DNA from: Fratercula arctica
Taxonomy: Eukaryota; Chordata; Aves; Charadriiformes; Alcidae
Assembly: GCA_947846985.1 (NCBI GenBank)
Contig: CANTUZ010000014.1
Coordinates: 3,445,874-3,509,873 of the forward strand
Direction: 5' to 3'
DNA length: 64,000 nt
Shown here: in pieces, positions 1 through 10,999 of the stretch
How the letters are laid out: the number at the start of each line of letters is the position of its first letter
Numbering within the stretch: position 1 is the stretch's first letter
Program-made: the position numbers and the translations under genes
The notes under the pieces: model-generated
What the model was told of the DNA's origin: nothing
The model's input: only the letters and a program-made list of their open reading frames with translations
Database searches by the model: none

Positions 1-198
1 GGATGGGATGGGGACAGGGCCAGGGATGGGGACAGGGATGGGGACACAAGGACAAGGATGGGGACACGGGTTGGGGACATGGGGACGGTGACAGGTTGGG
101 GACACGGGGCCATGGGGAGGGGGCGGGGTCTGTCCCCCCCCGTCCGTCCCTGCCCCCCTGACGGTGTCCCCCGTGTCCCCCGTGTCCCCCGTGTCCCC
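1..198. repeat. G-rich short tandem repeat, probably intronic
   Basis: Loose tandem copies of GGGGACAGGGATG-type units run to about 115, then short CCCCCGTGTC repeats lead directly into a splice acceptor at 200-201. No coding exon is recognisable here. It is most likely the intron upstream of the exon at 202-283. Confidence 0.6.
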
Positions 199-201
199 CA
201 G

Positions 202-1551
202 ATGTGCGCGGGTGCCCAGTGCCTGATGAACCTGCTGCGCTGGGCCTGGGGGGTCCTCAAGGGCCTCCTGGGGGGGCACGGAGGTGAGGGGACACCGGGG
301 GGGGGACACGGGGGGGGGGGACACACGCACCCGTGGGGACAGGGGACACTCGGGGGGGACACCCATTGCGGGGGGGGGGGGGGACGGGGACACATGGGGG
401 GACACACACATGGGGGGGGGACGGGACACCCATTGCGGGGGGGGGGGCACCCATGGGGGGGTCACGGGGACATGGGGGGGGGACACGCACCCGTGGGGAC
501 AGGGGACACTCGGGGGGGACACCCATTGGGGGGGGGATGGGGACACATGGGGGGACACACACATGGGGGGGGGACAGGACACCCATTGCGGGGGGGGGGG
601 GATATGGGGGGACACCCATGGGGGGGGGACACCCATTGCGGGGGGGGGGGCACCCATGGGGGGGTCACGGGGACACGGGGGGGGGACACGCACCCGTGGG
701 GACAGGGGACACTCAGGGGGGGACACCCATTGAGGGGGGGGGGGGGGGACGGGGACACATGGGGGGACACACACATGGGGGGGGACGGGACACCCATTGC
801 GGGGGGGGGGACACACATGGGGGGGGGTCACACCCATTGTGGAGGGGGGGGGGATATGGGGGGACACCCATGGGGGGGGGACACCCATTGCGGGGGGGGG
901 GGCACCCATGGGGGGGGCACGGGGACATGGGGGGGGGACACGCACCCGTGGGGACAGGGGACACTCGGGGGGGGACACCATTGCGGGGGGGGGGGGGGAC
1001 GGGGACACATGGGGGGACACACACATGGGGGGGGACGGGACGCCCATTGCGGGGGGGGGTGGGACATGGGGGGGGGGGCACCCATGGGGGGGTCACGGGG
1101 ACACGGGGGGGGACACGCACCCGTGGGGACAGGGGACACTCGGGGGGGGACACCCATTGGGGGGGGGCAGGGGGGATGGGGACACATGGGGGGACACACA
1201 CATGGGGGGGGACGGGACACCCATTGCGGGGGGGGGGCACCCATGGGGGGGTCACGGGGACACGGGGGGGGGGGGGGGTGACACCTTGGTCCGGGGGGGG
1301 GGCGGGGGGGGGGCAGCTGGGTCCTAGGGGGCACCTGGGGGGGGGGGGGGGTGTCTGGGGGACATGGGGGGGGGGTGACATCCGTGTCCCCGGGGGGGGG
1401 GGGGGGGGGGGGTGTCAAGGGCAGGGTTAGGGGGTCAAAGGTCACATCTGACACCCCCCCCCCCCCCCATTTTTCTCCCCCCCCCCCCTCAGTGACCCCC
1501 CCGCCCCCCCGCCCCGAGAGGACGACGCTGGTTCCCGGCAAAGAGGACTGA
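202..1551 (+). CDS. C-terminal exons of an unidentified gene (join 202-283, 1493-1551)
   Basis: Two exons are visible. The first (202-283) follows a pyrimidine-rich acceptor ending CCCCCAG and ends at a GTGAGG donor. The second (1493-1551) follows a long C/T tract ending TCAG and stops with TGA at 1549-1551. Reading the first exon from base 202 in phase 0 leaves one base, which joins the second exon in frame. The tail is about 46 residues with an amphipathic stretch (CLMNLLRWAWGVLKGLLGG), a proline-rich segment, and PERTTLVPGKED at the end. A poly(A) signal lies 94 bp past the stop. A second frame is also open across the junction, so the reading frame is likely but not certain. The product is not recognised; upstream exons lie outside the window. 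Confidence 0.5.
284..1492. repeat. G-rich intronic minisatellite
   Basis: The last intron of the unidentified gene is filled to about 1280 with tandem copies of a G-homopolymer-rich unit (core GGGGACACCCATTG, alternating with GGGGACACATGGGG and CACCCGTGGGGACAGG). G runs of 7-14 make it a dense G-quadruplex candidate. Long open frames on both strands here are composition artefacts. Confidence 0.85.
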
Positions 1552-1644
1552 GACCCCCCCCAAGACCCCCCCTGAGACCCCCCCCCCCGAAACCCCCCCC
1601 CAGGACCCCCCTGGGACCCTCCGACCCCCCCCCCCCCGTGGGGC

Positions 1645-1650
1645 AATAAA
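1645..1650 (+). terminator. Poly(A) signal of the unidentified gene
   Basis: AATAAA lies 94 bp after the TGA at 1549-1551. A GT-rich stretch (TTGGGGACGTCTCTGTCTTTGG) follows, as expected for a downstream cleavage element. Confidence 0.75.
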
Positions 1651-1740
1651 CGACCTTGAACTTGGGGACGTCTCTGTCTTTGGGGGGGGGGGGGGGGGGG
1701 GGCTTCGCATCCAGGCCCCCCCCACTGCGGACCCAGGCGT

Positions 1741-2420
1741 TTGGGGGGGCTCCAGGGGGTGGGGGGGGGGTCTATGGGGGGGGGTCCTGAGGGATGGGGG
1801 GGTCTGGGGGGTCTTTGGGGGGGTCCAGGGGGTGTGGGGGGCTCTATGGGGGGGGGTCCTGAGGGATGGGGGGGTCTTGGGGGGGCCCTGGGGGGCTTTG
1901 GGGGGGGTCCAAAAGATGGGGGGGGTCTATGGGGGGGGGCAGGGGATGGGGGGGGTCTTGGGGGGGCCCTGGGGGTCTTTGGGGGGGGTCCAAAAGGTGG
2001 GGGGGGGGCTATGGGGGGGGGCAGGGGATGGGGGGGGTCTTGGGGGGGCCCTGGGGGTCTTTGGGGGGGGTCTATGGGGGGGTCCTGAGGGATGGGGGGG
2101 TCTTTGGGGGGGGTCTATGGGGGGGTCCTGAGGGATGGGGGGGTCTGGGGGGGTCTTTGGGGGGCTCCAGGGGGTGTGGGGGCTCTATGGGGGGGGTCCT
2201 GAGGGATGGGGGGGTCTGGGGGGGTCTTGGGGGTCTTTGGGGGGGTCCAAAGATGGGGGGGGGGTCTATGGGGGGGGGCAGGGGATGGGGGGGGTCTTTG
2301 GGGGGGGTCTATGGGGGGTCCTGAGGGATGGGGGGGGGCTCCAGGGGGCCTGGGGGGTCCGTAGGGGGGGTCCAAAGGATGGGGGGGGCCATGGGGGGGG
2401 GTCCAGGGGGTGGGGGAGGG
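1741..2420. repeat. G-rich minisatellite
   Basis: About 680 bp of reiterated GGGGGGTCTATGGGGGGG / GGTCCTGAGGGATGGGG / GGTCTTTGGGGGG modules in variable order. It is an intergenic low-complexity tract with no gene seen. Confidence 0.85.
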
Positions 2421-2424
2421 GACA

Positions 2425-2500
2425 CTTCATCCCTTAAATTTTTGGGCCACTTTGTCCCTGATTTTTTGGGCCACTTTGTCCTTTAAATTTTTGGGCACCG
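2425..2500. repeat. Short 24-25-bp repeat, three copies
   Basis: Three imperfect copies of TTTTTGGGCCACTTTGTCC separated by TTAAA or CTGA. They form an AT-rich island immediately before the 20-bp array. Confidence 0.7.
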
Positions 2501-3285
2501 CCGAGGTGTGATGGCCACTGTCAAGGTGAGATGGCCACTGCTGAGGTGTGGTGGCCACCGCCAAGGTGTCATGGCCACCGGCAAGGTGTGGTGACCACCG
2601 CCAAGGTGTGATGGCCACTATCAAGGTGTGATGGCCACTATCAAGGTGTGATGGCCACCGCCAAGGTGAGATGGCCACTGCTGAGGTGTGATGGCCACTA
2701 TCAAGGTGTCATGGCCACCACCAAGGTGAGATGGCCACTATCAAGGTGTCATGGCCACCACCAAGGTGTGATGGCCACTATCAAGGTGAGATGGCCACCA
2801 CCAAGGTGGGGTGACCACCACCAAGGTGTGATGGCCACTATCAAGGTGTGATGGCCACCACCAAGGTGTGATGGCCACCGGCAAGGTGAGATGGCCACCA
2901 CCAAGGTGAGATGGCCACCACCAAGGTGTGGTGACCACTGCCAAGGTGTGATGGCCACTATCAAGGTGTGATGGCCACTGCCAAGGTGTGATGGCCACTG
3001 CTGAGGTGTGATGGCCACTATCAAGGTGTCATGGCCACCACCAAGGTGTGATGGCCACTGCTGAGGTGTGATGGCCACTATCAAGGTGAGATGGCCACTG
3101 TCAAGGTGTGGTGACCAGCACCAAGGTGTGATGGCCACTGCCGAGGTGTGATGGCCACTGCTGAGGTGTGATGGCCACTGCCAAGGTGTGATGGCCACCA
3201 CCAAGGTGTCATGGCCACCACCAAGGTGTGGTGACCACCGCCGAGGCGTGGTGACCACTATCAAGGTGTGATGGCCACCAGCCTC
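2501..3285. repeat. 20-bp minisatellite, about 39 copies
   Basis: A regular 20-bp unit (AAGGTGTGATGGCCACTATC and variants) is repeated head to tail about 39 times with strictly preserved length. Variation is concentrated at GTGTG/GTGAG/GTGTC and at the CACTATC/CACCACC end. The unit length is not a multiple of three, so the open frames through it are not genes. Confidence 0.95.
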
Positions 3286-4160
3286 GGAGGGCTTTGAGGG
3301 TCACCGTGGGCCACCTCCCCCTTGTGCCGGTGGCCGTGGGGCGGGGGCTGGGGGCTGGGGGCGGTTGCCCGAGGGGTGCAGGGCCCGGGGGGGGGGGCGG
3401 GGGGGGGGGCGGGGAGGTGGTTCCCCCCCCCCGGGAGGGTCTTCGGAGCCGGGTTGGGTTGGCCAAGGGTTGGGTTGGCCAAGGGTTGGGTTGGCCAAGG
3501 GTTGGCCAGGCCGAGGGCCCTCGGTTGCCCCAACCCCGGGTGGGGGAGAAGATCCTTTTTTTTTTGGGGGGGGGGGGGGGATCCTCCACGCCCCTCCCCC
3601 CCCCCCCCCCCCTCCTTCACCTGAAGCACCGGGAAAGGGGGGGGGGGGGAGGGGGGGGAAATTAAGCAAAAAATTAAAATCTCCATTTCCATCGTCCCCG
3701 TCAGCCCGGGACGGAGCGGAAAACTCGGGGGAAAAGGAGAAAAAAGGGGTTTTTTGGAAAAAAAAAAGGGTAAAACGGAAAAACTGCCACCAAAAGGAGC
3801 TTTTTTTGCCTTAAATCGCGGCGGGGGGGGGGAGGGGTGGCCCCGGGGGGGGTGTCTGGGTCGCGATGGCCCATCAGCGCCGGCGGCGCCCGACCCTCGG
3901 GAGAAGAAAAGGGTCGTTGGCACCTGGGGGGGTCCCGGGGGGGTCCCGGGGGGGGGAGGGGTGGGGGTGGGGGTGGGGGGGGGGCGAGAAGGTGATTCCT
4001 CCCCCCCCTCCCCCTCCCCCCCCCCCGCCGCCTTGCTGAGGGGGGGGAGGATGAGGAGGAGCGAGGGGGGGTGGGGATCGGGGGGGGGGTCTCTGGGGGG
4101 GGGGGGTGGGGTGGGGTGTCCCCCCCCCCCCCCGCGAATTGCTGGTTTTTGAAGGGAAAT
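3286..4160. other. Intergenic GC-rich, homopolymer-rich DNA
   Basis: No gene is seen. Short local repeats occur, including a GGTTGGGTTGGCCAA unit repeated three to four times around 3450-3510, plus long G and C runs and purine tracts. Confidence 0.6.
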
Positions 4161-5360
4161 TGGGAAAAGGAAAAGAAAAGGGGGGGGGGGGGGGAATTAA
4201 AGGGGGGAAATGGGGGGGGTGAAAAGGGGGAAAAAGGGGAAGAAAAGGGGAGGAAAAAGGGGAATTTAAAGGGGGGGGAAGGGGGGGAAAGGGGGGAAAA
4301 AGGGGAATTAAAGGGGGGGAAAGGGGGGAAAAGGGGGAGAAAAGGAGGGGAAAAGGGGAATTAAAGGGGGGAAAAGGGGAATTAAAGGGGAATTAAAGGG
4401 GGGAAAAGGGGGGGAAAAGGGGAATTAAGGGGGGGAAGGGGGGAAAAAAAGGAGAATTAAATGGGGTCAAAAAGGGGAATTAAAGGGGGGAGAAATGGGG
4501 GAAGGGAATTAAAGGGGGGGGGAAGGGGTGAAAAAGGGGAATAAAATGAGGGAAAAGGAGGATAAAAGGGAGGGAAAAGGGGAATTAAAGGGGGGCAAAA
4601 AGGGAATTAAAGGGGGGGAAAAGGGGAATTAAAGGGGGGAATGGGGGAAAAAGGGGAATAAAATGGGGGAAAAGGAGAATAAAAGGGAGGGAAAAGGGGA
4701 ATTAAAGGGGAATAAAAGGGGGAAAAGGGGAATTAAAGGGGAATTAAAGGGGGGGAAAGGGGGGAAAAGGGGAATTAAGGGGGGGAAGGGGAATTAAAGG
4801 GGAATTAAAGGGGGGGGAATGGGGGAAAAAGGGGAATAAAATGGGGGAAAAGGAGAATTAAAGGGGAATTAAAGGGGGAAAAGGGGAATTAAAGGGGGGA
4901 AAAAGGGGGGGGGAAGGGGAATTAAAGGGGAATAAAAGGGGGAAAAGGGGAATTAAAGGGGAATTAAAGGGGAATAAAAGGGGGAAAAGGGGAATTAAAG
5001 GGGAATAAAAGGGGAATAAAAGGGGGAAAAGGGGAATTAAAGGGGAATTAAAGGGGAATAAAAGGGGGAAAAGGGGAATTAAAGGGGAATTAAAGGGAAT
5101 AAAAGGGGGAAAAGGGGAATTAAAGGGGGAAAAGGGGAATTAAAGGGAATTAAAGGGGAATAAAAGGGAGGGAAAAGGGGAATTAAAGGGGAATAAAAGG
5201 GGGAAAAGGGGAATTAAAGGAGAATTAAAGGGGAATTAAAGGGGAATTAAAGGGAGGGAAGGGGGGGAAAAGGGGAATTAAAGGGAATTAAAGGGGGAAA
5301 AGGGGAATTAAGGGGGGGGAAAGGGGAATTAAGGGAATTAAAGGGGGGGGAAAGGGCAAA
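4161..5360. repeat. 1.2-kb polypurine (GGGGAATTAAAGG) tract
   Basis: Nearly uninterrupted purine-rich DNA on the plus strand, built from AAAGGGGAATTAAAGGGG and GGGGAATAAAAGGGGG modules; the only regular pyrimidines are the TT of AATTAAA. Such tracts can form triplexes or G-quadruplexes. It ends against the CpG-rich start of the zinc-finger gene. Confidence 0.9.
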
Positions 5361-5379
5361 GGGCGGAAAAGGCGTTTTT

Positions 5380-5488
5380 CCCCCCAAGGCGCCGCTCCGC
5401 CCCCCCCGGCGCGGGGGTGGGTCCGACCCTCCCGACCCTCCGCGGGGCGCGGGGGTCTGCGCGGAGCCCCCCGGGGCCGGGCCGGGCC
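5380..5488 (+). promoter_or_regulatory. CpG-rich promoter/5'UTR of the zinc-finger gene
   Basis: A short CpG-dense block directly upstream of the Kozak-consistent ATG (CCATGG) at 5489. There is no TATA box, as is typical of zinc-finger genes. The transcription start cannot be fixed from sequence alone. Confidence 0.5.
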
Positions 5489-6599
5489 ATGGCCGCGCCG
5501 CCGCCGCTGCAGGTACGGGGGGGCCGGGGGCCGGGGGGGGCGGGGGGGCCCGGGGGGGGGCCACGGGGGGGGGACACAGGAGGGACCCCCGGGGGGACCC
5601 CCGGACCCTGCCCGGACCCGACCCGGGGGGGAAGGGGGGGGGGAGGGGGGGGTTGGGGGCTCCGAGCGTCGCGCTCTTAAAATTTTCCCCTTTTTTTTTT
5701 TTTTTTTTTTTTTGGTAAGTTATTTTTAAAATTTTATTTCTCACTTTGCTGTAAAAAAAACCCAAAAATTTCTGACTTTTAAAATTTTATTTCTTACTCG
5801 GCGGTTTTTTTTTTTTTTTTAAAAACTTTCGTACTTTTTTTTTTTTTTTAAATTTTTACTTCGTTTTTTTACTTTTTTTTTTAATTTTTTTTCATGTCTT
5901 TTACGTCTTTAATTTTATTTCTTTTTATTTCTTACTTTGTTTGTTGTTTGTTTTTTTTTTTTTTTTTTAAATTCTGTTTCTTACTTTTTCTTCCTTAGGG
6001 GTTTTTAGAAATTTATTTCTTACTTTTTTGTTTCTTCCTTTGTGGTTTTTTTTTTTTTTTCTTCAATTTTTTTCTTACTTTTTTTTGTTTTAGTTCCTAC
6101 TTGGCGGTTTTTTGGTCTTATTTCCTGCTTTTTCTTTTAAATTTTCTTACTCGTTCGTTAACACTTTACGTCTCACTTCGCCTTTAAACTTTTTTTTCCC
6201 CTTTTTTATTCCCGACTTTGTTTTTCTTTTAATTTTGTGTCTTACTCGGAGCTTTTTACTTTTTTATTTATTTCGTACTTTAAAAAAAAATATTTCTTGG
6301 TCTCTTTTAATTTTATTTCTTACTTTGTGGGTTTTTTTTGGTGGTTTTTTGGTTTTTTTTGTTTTTTTTTTAAATTTTGTTTCTTAGTTTTTTTTTTTTT
6401 ATTTTATTTCTTACCTCGCTAAAACTTTAGTCCTTTGGTTTGTTTTTTTTTTTTTTAATTTTACTTCTTCCTGCTGGTTTTTTTTATTGTAGTTCTTACC
6501 TTTTTTTAAAAAAAAATACTTATTTTACGTTTTCACTTTGCGATTTTTTTTTAATTTTGGGTCTTTATTTTCACTCTTTTTTTTGGGGGTTTTTTTGTG

Positions 6600-6632
<33 letters not shown>

Positions 6633-9600
6633 CCCTTTTTTCTTCCCACTTCGGGTCTCGCCCTGGTTTTAACCCTCCGGTTTCTAAACCGCCGCCGCTC
6701 TTTGTTGCCCCCCCCCCCCCCCCCCAGGTGCCCGAGGCTCTCCAGGAGGTCACTGTCGCCGCCACCGAGAGGTCCCGGCCGCCCCCCCCCCCCCTCCCAG
6801 CAGGTAGGGACCCCCCCCCCCACCCCATCCCTGGCGCATCTCGGTGGCCTCCGGGTGGCTTCTGGTGGCCCGTGGGGGCGGGAGGACTCATCCGGCCCCA
6901 CCGAAGTTCTCCAGGTGCCTTTCCCAGGAGCTCCTGGTTTCCCCTGAGGCTCCTTTTAAACAAAATCCCGCTTTTTCTCCTCGTTTTCCGTGGCGGTGTG
7001 GTGGCCTTCCGGCTTTCGTCCCCAAATCCCTCGCGTTTGGCTCTTCCCACCTCCGTTCCCGGGATAAATCCCACTTCTTTCCCAAGGGTGTGGCCACCAT
7101 CCTGTGGCTGGTCCCACCATCCCACCCCTGGTTGGGTTTCCCTTGTTCTGCTCCAGGAGGCATCTCAGGGGGCTTCCCCTGTCCCCGACGCTCCATAATT
7201 AGCTGTTTCTAATTAATGCCGCCCGAGGAACCTGGCTGAGAGCTTGATTTCACCGCCCAAGCTCCGTCTCCACCCTCACTTGGAGATGGGCGGGATCGCT
7301 GGGTGCTCTCCTCAACGCCCAAGTCCCTCAGACGCCCGTTGAGGTGCTCCAAGATCCCAGCCCAGGCAGGTGGACGTTCTTCTCCCTCCTCCGTGAGTTA
7401 AAAACCGCCAGGAATGAGTTAAAAACCGCCAAAAAGGAGTTAAAAACCGCCAGGAATGAGTTAAAACCCACCATAAATGAGTTAAAAATATGGGAGGCGG
7501 TCTTCCGGAGGGTTGTCCTGTCCTTGGTGGCTCCCGTGGGTTCGCAGTGCCCTCTCCTGATGGCTCCTGGCCACCTGGACAGGGACGTTTTGGGGGGACG
7601 GAGAAGCCCCCGGGTCTCCTCCCGCCAGGAGAGGGGAGCTGTGGGGCCAGGAGGGGAGCGGCCGAGGTGGGAAGGTGACTCGGGTTGAGTTTTTTGGGCA
7701 GTTGGGTGGATGTTCCTCACCCCGTTCCTCACCTCACGTGGCTTTTGGAGTTGCTTGAGCGTAAGACGCATCGACGTGAACTTAATCGCCCCCTGCCGCA
7801 CGTTTTCGCACTTTTTTTTAGGGTCCTTTTGGCCCTTTTTCGAATTAATTTGGGGCTGGGCAGCACCAGCACTCAACCGTTGAGGTTACGGCTGGTGTTC
7901 TAGAGGATGACGTCCATGAGAAGACCATCCTCGGGCAGGTTCCAGCAAAGAACTAATTATGGTTGGACTCGATGACCTTAAAGGTCCCTCCCAACCTCGA
8001 CAACCTCCACCTTTCTCAACTGCTCTTCGTCTCGCTGGGCTTTTCCAAAGAGGTCTCGGGGCTTCTTCTTCCTTGGGATGTCTTCTCCATCACCTGGAAA
8101 GCTCTTGTAGATGCCCTCAGCAAACCCTACTGGGGATTCCCTCCTCGGAGATCTCTCAATACCTGGGTTTTCTTCCTCCTTTTTGAAGAGGGGATGGGTT
8201 TGAAGGTCCCACCTCTGTCTCTGGCCACGCGAGGTACCTCAGATGGTCGTTCCCCACCCCAGGGACCCACCGCTGTCTCCCCGAGCAGGTTTCCCCAGGT
8301 ACAGCCCCGAGCTGCTCGCTCGGCTGGAGCGAGGGGAGGAGGTTTGGATCCCCGACATCCCGAGCTCGGAGGAGGAGGAACAACTGGCGAGGCCCCTCCT
8401 GAGGTTGTGGACCAGGAAAAGGAAGCGGTGGAGAAGCTGCCGAGACGCCGGGAGCTCCTCCGGCTCCAACTCCTCGCGCTCAGGTGAGGGACTTGTTTTC
8501 CACCCCAAAACGGAGACGCCAGACGTCGCTCCATGCCTCCAGTGAGCACCATCGTGCTGGAAACTGGTGTAACTGGGAGGGGGGGGGGGCGAGGAACCCA
8601 TCCGGGCATCGGCAGCCGGAGACACCAGACGCTTCTCCTGGCAGGAGGACGCTGCTGCTTCTGGGGGAGGATCGAGGGACGGAATCGGTCACTTTTTGGG
8701 GTGTTTCTCTCCTCAAATTCCGGCCCCGGCACCTTCCGGATGGAGGTGGATTCCCGTATTTTTTTTTCCCCCCGCTTTTCCCGGTAGATGATGACGGGTG
8801 GACGAGCGAGACGGAGGAGGACAGTTCCCAGGAGGAAGAGGGAGGCTCGGCGAGGAAACCCAAAGGCGGCATCTCCCTGGGTTACGCCCACCACAAGAAC
8901 CACTCGGGGAGGAGATCGGCTCCGTCCGGCCACCACGGGAGGAAGCCGAGACGACCCAAACACGCCTGCAGGAAGTGCGGGAAGAGCTTCAGCCGCGGTT
9001 CCTCCCTCACCCGCCACCAGAGGGTCCACCTGGGGGAGAAACCCTTCACCTGCCCCGGCTGCAGGAGGAGCTTCACCTGCGGCTCCACCCTGAAGGACCA
9101 CCAGAAGACCCAGTGCCAGGAGAAACCCCACAAGTGCCCCGGCTGCGAGAAACGCTTCGCGTCCACCAAGTCCCTCCAAAAACATCGCAAGCTCCACCTG
9201 GAGAACGGGGCCTTCCGTTGTTCCGACTGCGGGAAAACCCTCACTTCCAACTCGGCTCTGGTCATCCACCGGCGGATCCACACCGGGGAGAGACCCTACC
9301 AGTGTCCCGACTGCGGGAAGACCTTCATGGCCAACAAGTCCCTCAACAAACACCGCAAGAGCCACACGGAAGACGCCTTCTTCGTTTGCCCGGACTGCGG
9401 GAAGAAACTCACTTCCAAATCCGCCCTCATCATCCACCGCCGGATCCACACGGGGGAAAGGCCCTACCAGTGTCCCGACTGCGGGAAGGCCTTCATGGCC
9501 AACAAATCCCTCAGCAAACACCGCAAGAGCCACATGGAAGAGGGGACCTACAAGTGTCCCGAGTGCCGGGAGACCTTCACCAAGAATTCCACCTTCGTCG

Positions 9601-10073
9601 CCCACCTCAGGACCCACCGGGGCCAACCCCCGTATCCCTGCGCCGACTGCGGCGAAGCCTTCTACGAAAGCTCGGCTTTTAAACGTCATCGGAAAAAACA
9701 CTTGGTGGAGAAACCCTTCCAGTGCGCCGACTGCGGGATGGGCTTCACCGGCCACTCGGCTCTTCTCCTCCACCAAAAAAGCCACATAGGACCCAGACCC
9801 TACGTCTGCTACGACTGCGGGAAGGCTTTTCGGGAGAACACCACCCTCCGTCGGCACCAGCGCATCCATACTGGGGAGAAGCCCTACCAGTGCTCCTACT
9901 GCGAGAAGAGCTTCCGGGCCAGCTCCACCCTCATCATCCACCAAAGGATCCACACGGGGGAGAAACCCTACAAGTGCACCAAATGCACCAAGTGCTTCAT
10001 GTCCAGCTCCTCCCTCATGAAGCATCTGCGGACGCATCTCCGCAAGGAGCTGCTGGTGGGGCCCCATCAATGA
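5489..10073 (+). CDS. C2H2 zinc-finger protein, 13 fingers (join 5489-5512, 6728-6803, 8289-8483, 8788-10073)
   Basis: A complete four-exon model of 526 residues with phases 0, 1 and 1 matching at every junction and canonical GT-AG sites. Exon 1 encodes MAAPPPLQ. Exon 2 encodes a short VPEALQEVTV segment where a KRAB-A box would start, then proline-rich sequence. Exon 3 encodes a KRAB-B-like segment (FPRYSPELLARLERGEEVW, then an acidic run). Exon 4 opens with an acidic stretch, followed by 13 C2H2 fingers from about residue 155 to near the C terminus, joined by TGEKP-type linkers. Finger 2 ends in Cys instead of the last His. Fingers 4-5 and 6-7 look like a tandem duplication. Predicted nuclear DNA-binding regulator, probably one of the avian MHC-linked zinc-finger genes (an inference from synteny). 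The missing KRAB-A core means KAP1 recruitment is doubtful. The stop codon lies in the first unit of a downstream minisatellite. Confidence 0.9.
5690..6660. other. T-rich low-complexity intron 1
   Basis: Intron 1 of the zinc-finger gene is dominated by long T runs with TTTTAAATTTTATTTCTTACT modules repeated loosely. It contrasts sharply with the G/C-rich surroundings. No coding exon is seen. Confidence 0.7.
7396..7490. repeat. 21-bp tandem repeat, about five copies
   Basis: Four to five copies of GAGTTAAAAACCGCCAGGAAT in intron 2 of the zinc-finger gene. The 21-bp period is in frame but lies between well-defined exons, so coding is not supported. Confidence 0.85.
7957..8000 (+). mobile_element. 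CR1 LINE 3'-end fragment
   Basis: The segment ATGGTTGGACTCGATGACCT followed by TAAAGGTCCCTCCCAACC matches the well-known 3' terminus of avian CR1 retrotransposons. Only the conserved end is recognisable; the 5' limit is unclear. It sits in intron 2 of the zinc-finger gene. Confidence 0.75.
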
Positions 10074-10998
10074 TGTCCTGCTTGGTGGGTCCCCATCGAT
10101 GGCGTCCCGCTGGTGGGTCCTGCTTGGCGGGTCCCCATCGATGACCTCCTGCTGGTGGGTCCCCATCGATGACGGTCCCGCTGGTGGGTCCCCATCGATG
10201 ACCTCCTGCTGGTGGGTCCCCATCGATGATGTCCCGCCGGTGGGTCCTGCTTGGTGGGTCCCCATCGATGACAGTCCCACTGGTGGGTCCCCATCGATGA
10301 CATGCTCCTGGTGGGTCCCCATCAATGACGGTCCCACTGGTGGGTCCTGCTTGGTGGGTCCCCATTGATGACCTCCTGCTGGTGGGTCCCCATCGATGAC
10401 CTCCTGCTGGTGGGTCCCCATCGATGACGTCCCACTGGTGGGTCCTGCTTGGTGGGTCCCCATCGATGACAGTCCCACTGGTGGGTCCCCATCGATGACA
10501 TGCTCCTGGTGGGTCCCCATCAATGACGGTCCCACTGGTGGGTCCTGCTTGGTGGGTCCCCATCGATGACCTCCTGCTGGTGGGTCCCCATCAATGACGG
10601 TCCTGCTGGTGGGTCCCCATCAATGATGTCCCGCTGGTGGGTCCTGCTTGGTGGGTCCCCATCGATGACAGTCCCACTGGTGGGTCCCCATCGATGACCT
10701 CCTGCTGGTGGGTCCCCATCAATGACGGTCCCACTGGTGGGTCCTGCTTGGTGGGTCCCCATCGATGACAGTCCCACTGGTGGGTCCTGCTTGGTGGGTC
10801 CCCATCGATGACCTCCTGCTGGTGGGTCCCCATCGATGATGTCCCGCTGGTGGGTCCCCATCGATGACGGTCCCGCTGGTGGGTCCCCATCAATGACATG
10901 CTCTTGGTGGGTCCCCATCGATGACATGCTCCTGGTGGGTCCCCATCGATGACGTCCTGCTTGGAGGGTCCCCACTGATGACGGTCCTGCTGGTGGTT
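10048..10998. repeat. 28-bp minisatellite growing out of the zinc-finger stop codon
   Basis: Head-to-tail copies of a 28-bp unit (GGTGGGTCCCCATCGATGAC plus CTCCTGCT), interspersed with a 14-bp partial unit (GGTGGGTCCTGCTT). The first unit overlaps the last codons and TGA of the zinc-finger gene (CTG CTG GTG GGG CCC CAT CAA TGA). The array would form the first 0.9 kb of its 3'UTR. Confidence 0.95.
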
Positions 10999-10999
10999 C

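Noticed and set aside
8127..10535. Minus-strand open frame of 802 codons
   Set aside because: It is antisense to the zinc-finger exon and the 28-bp array. Its FLPRVDPLVDDEGG-type pattern is the usual mirror of C2H2 repeats.
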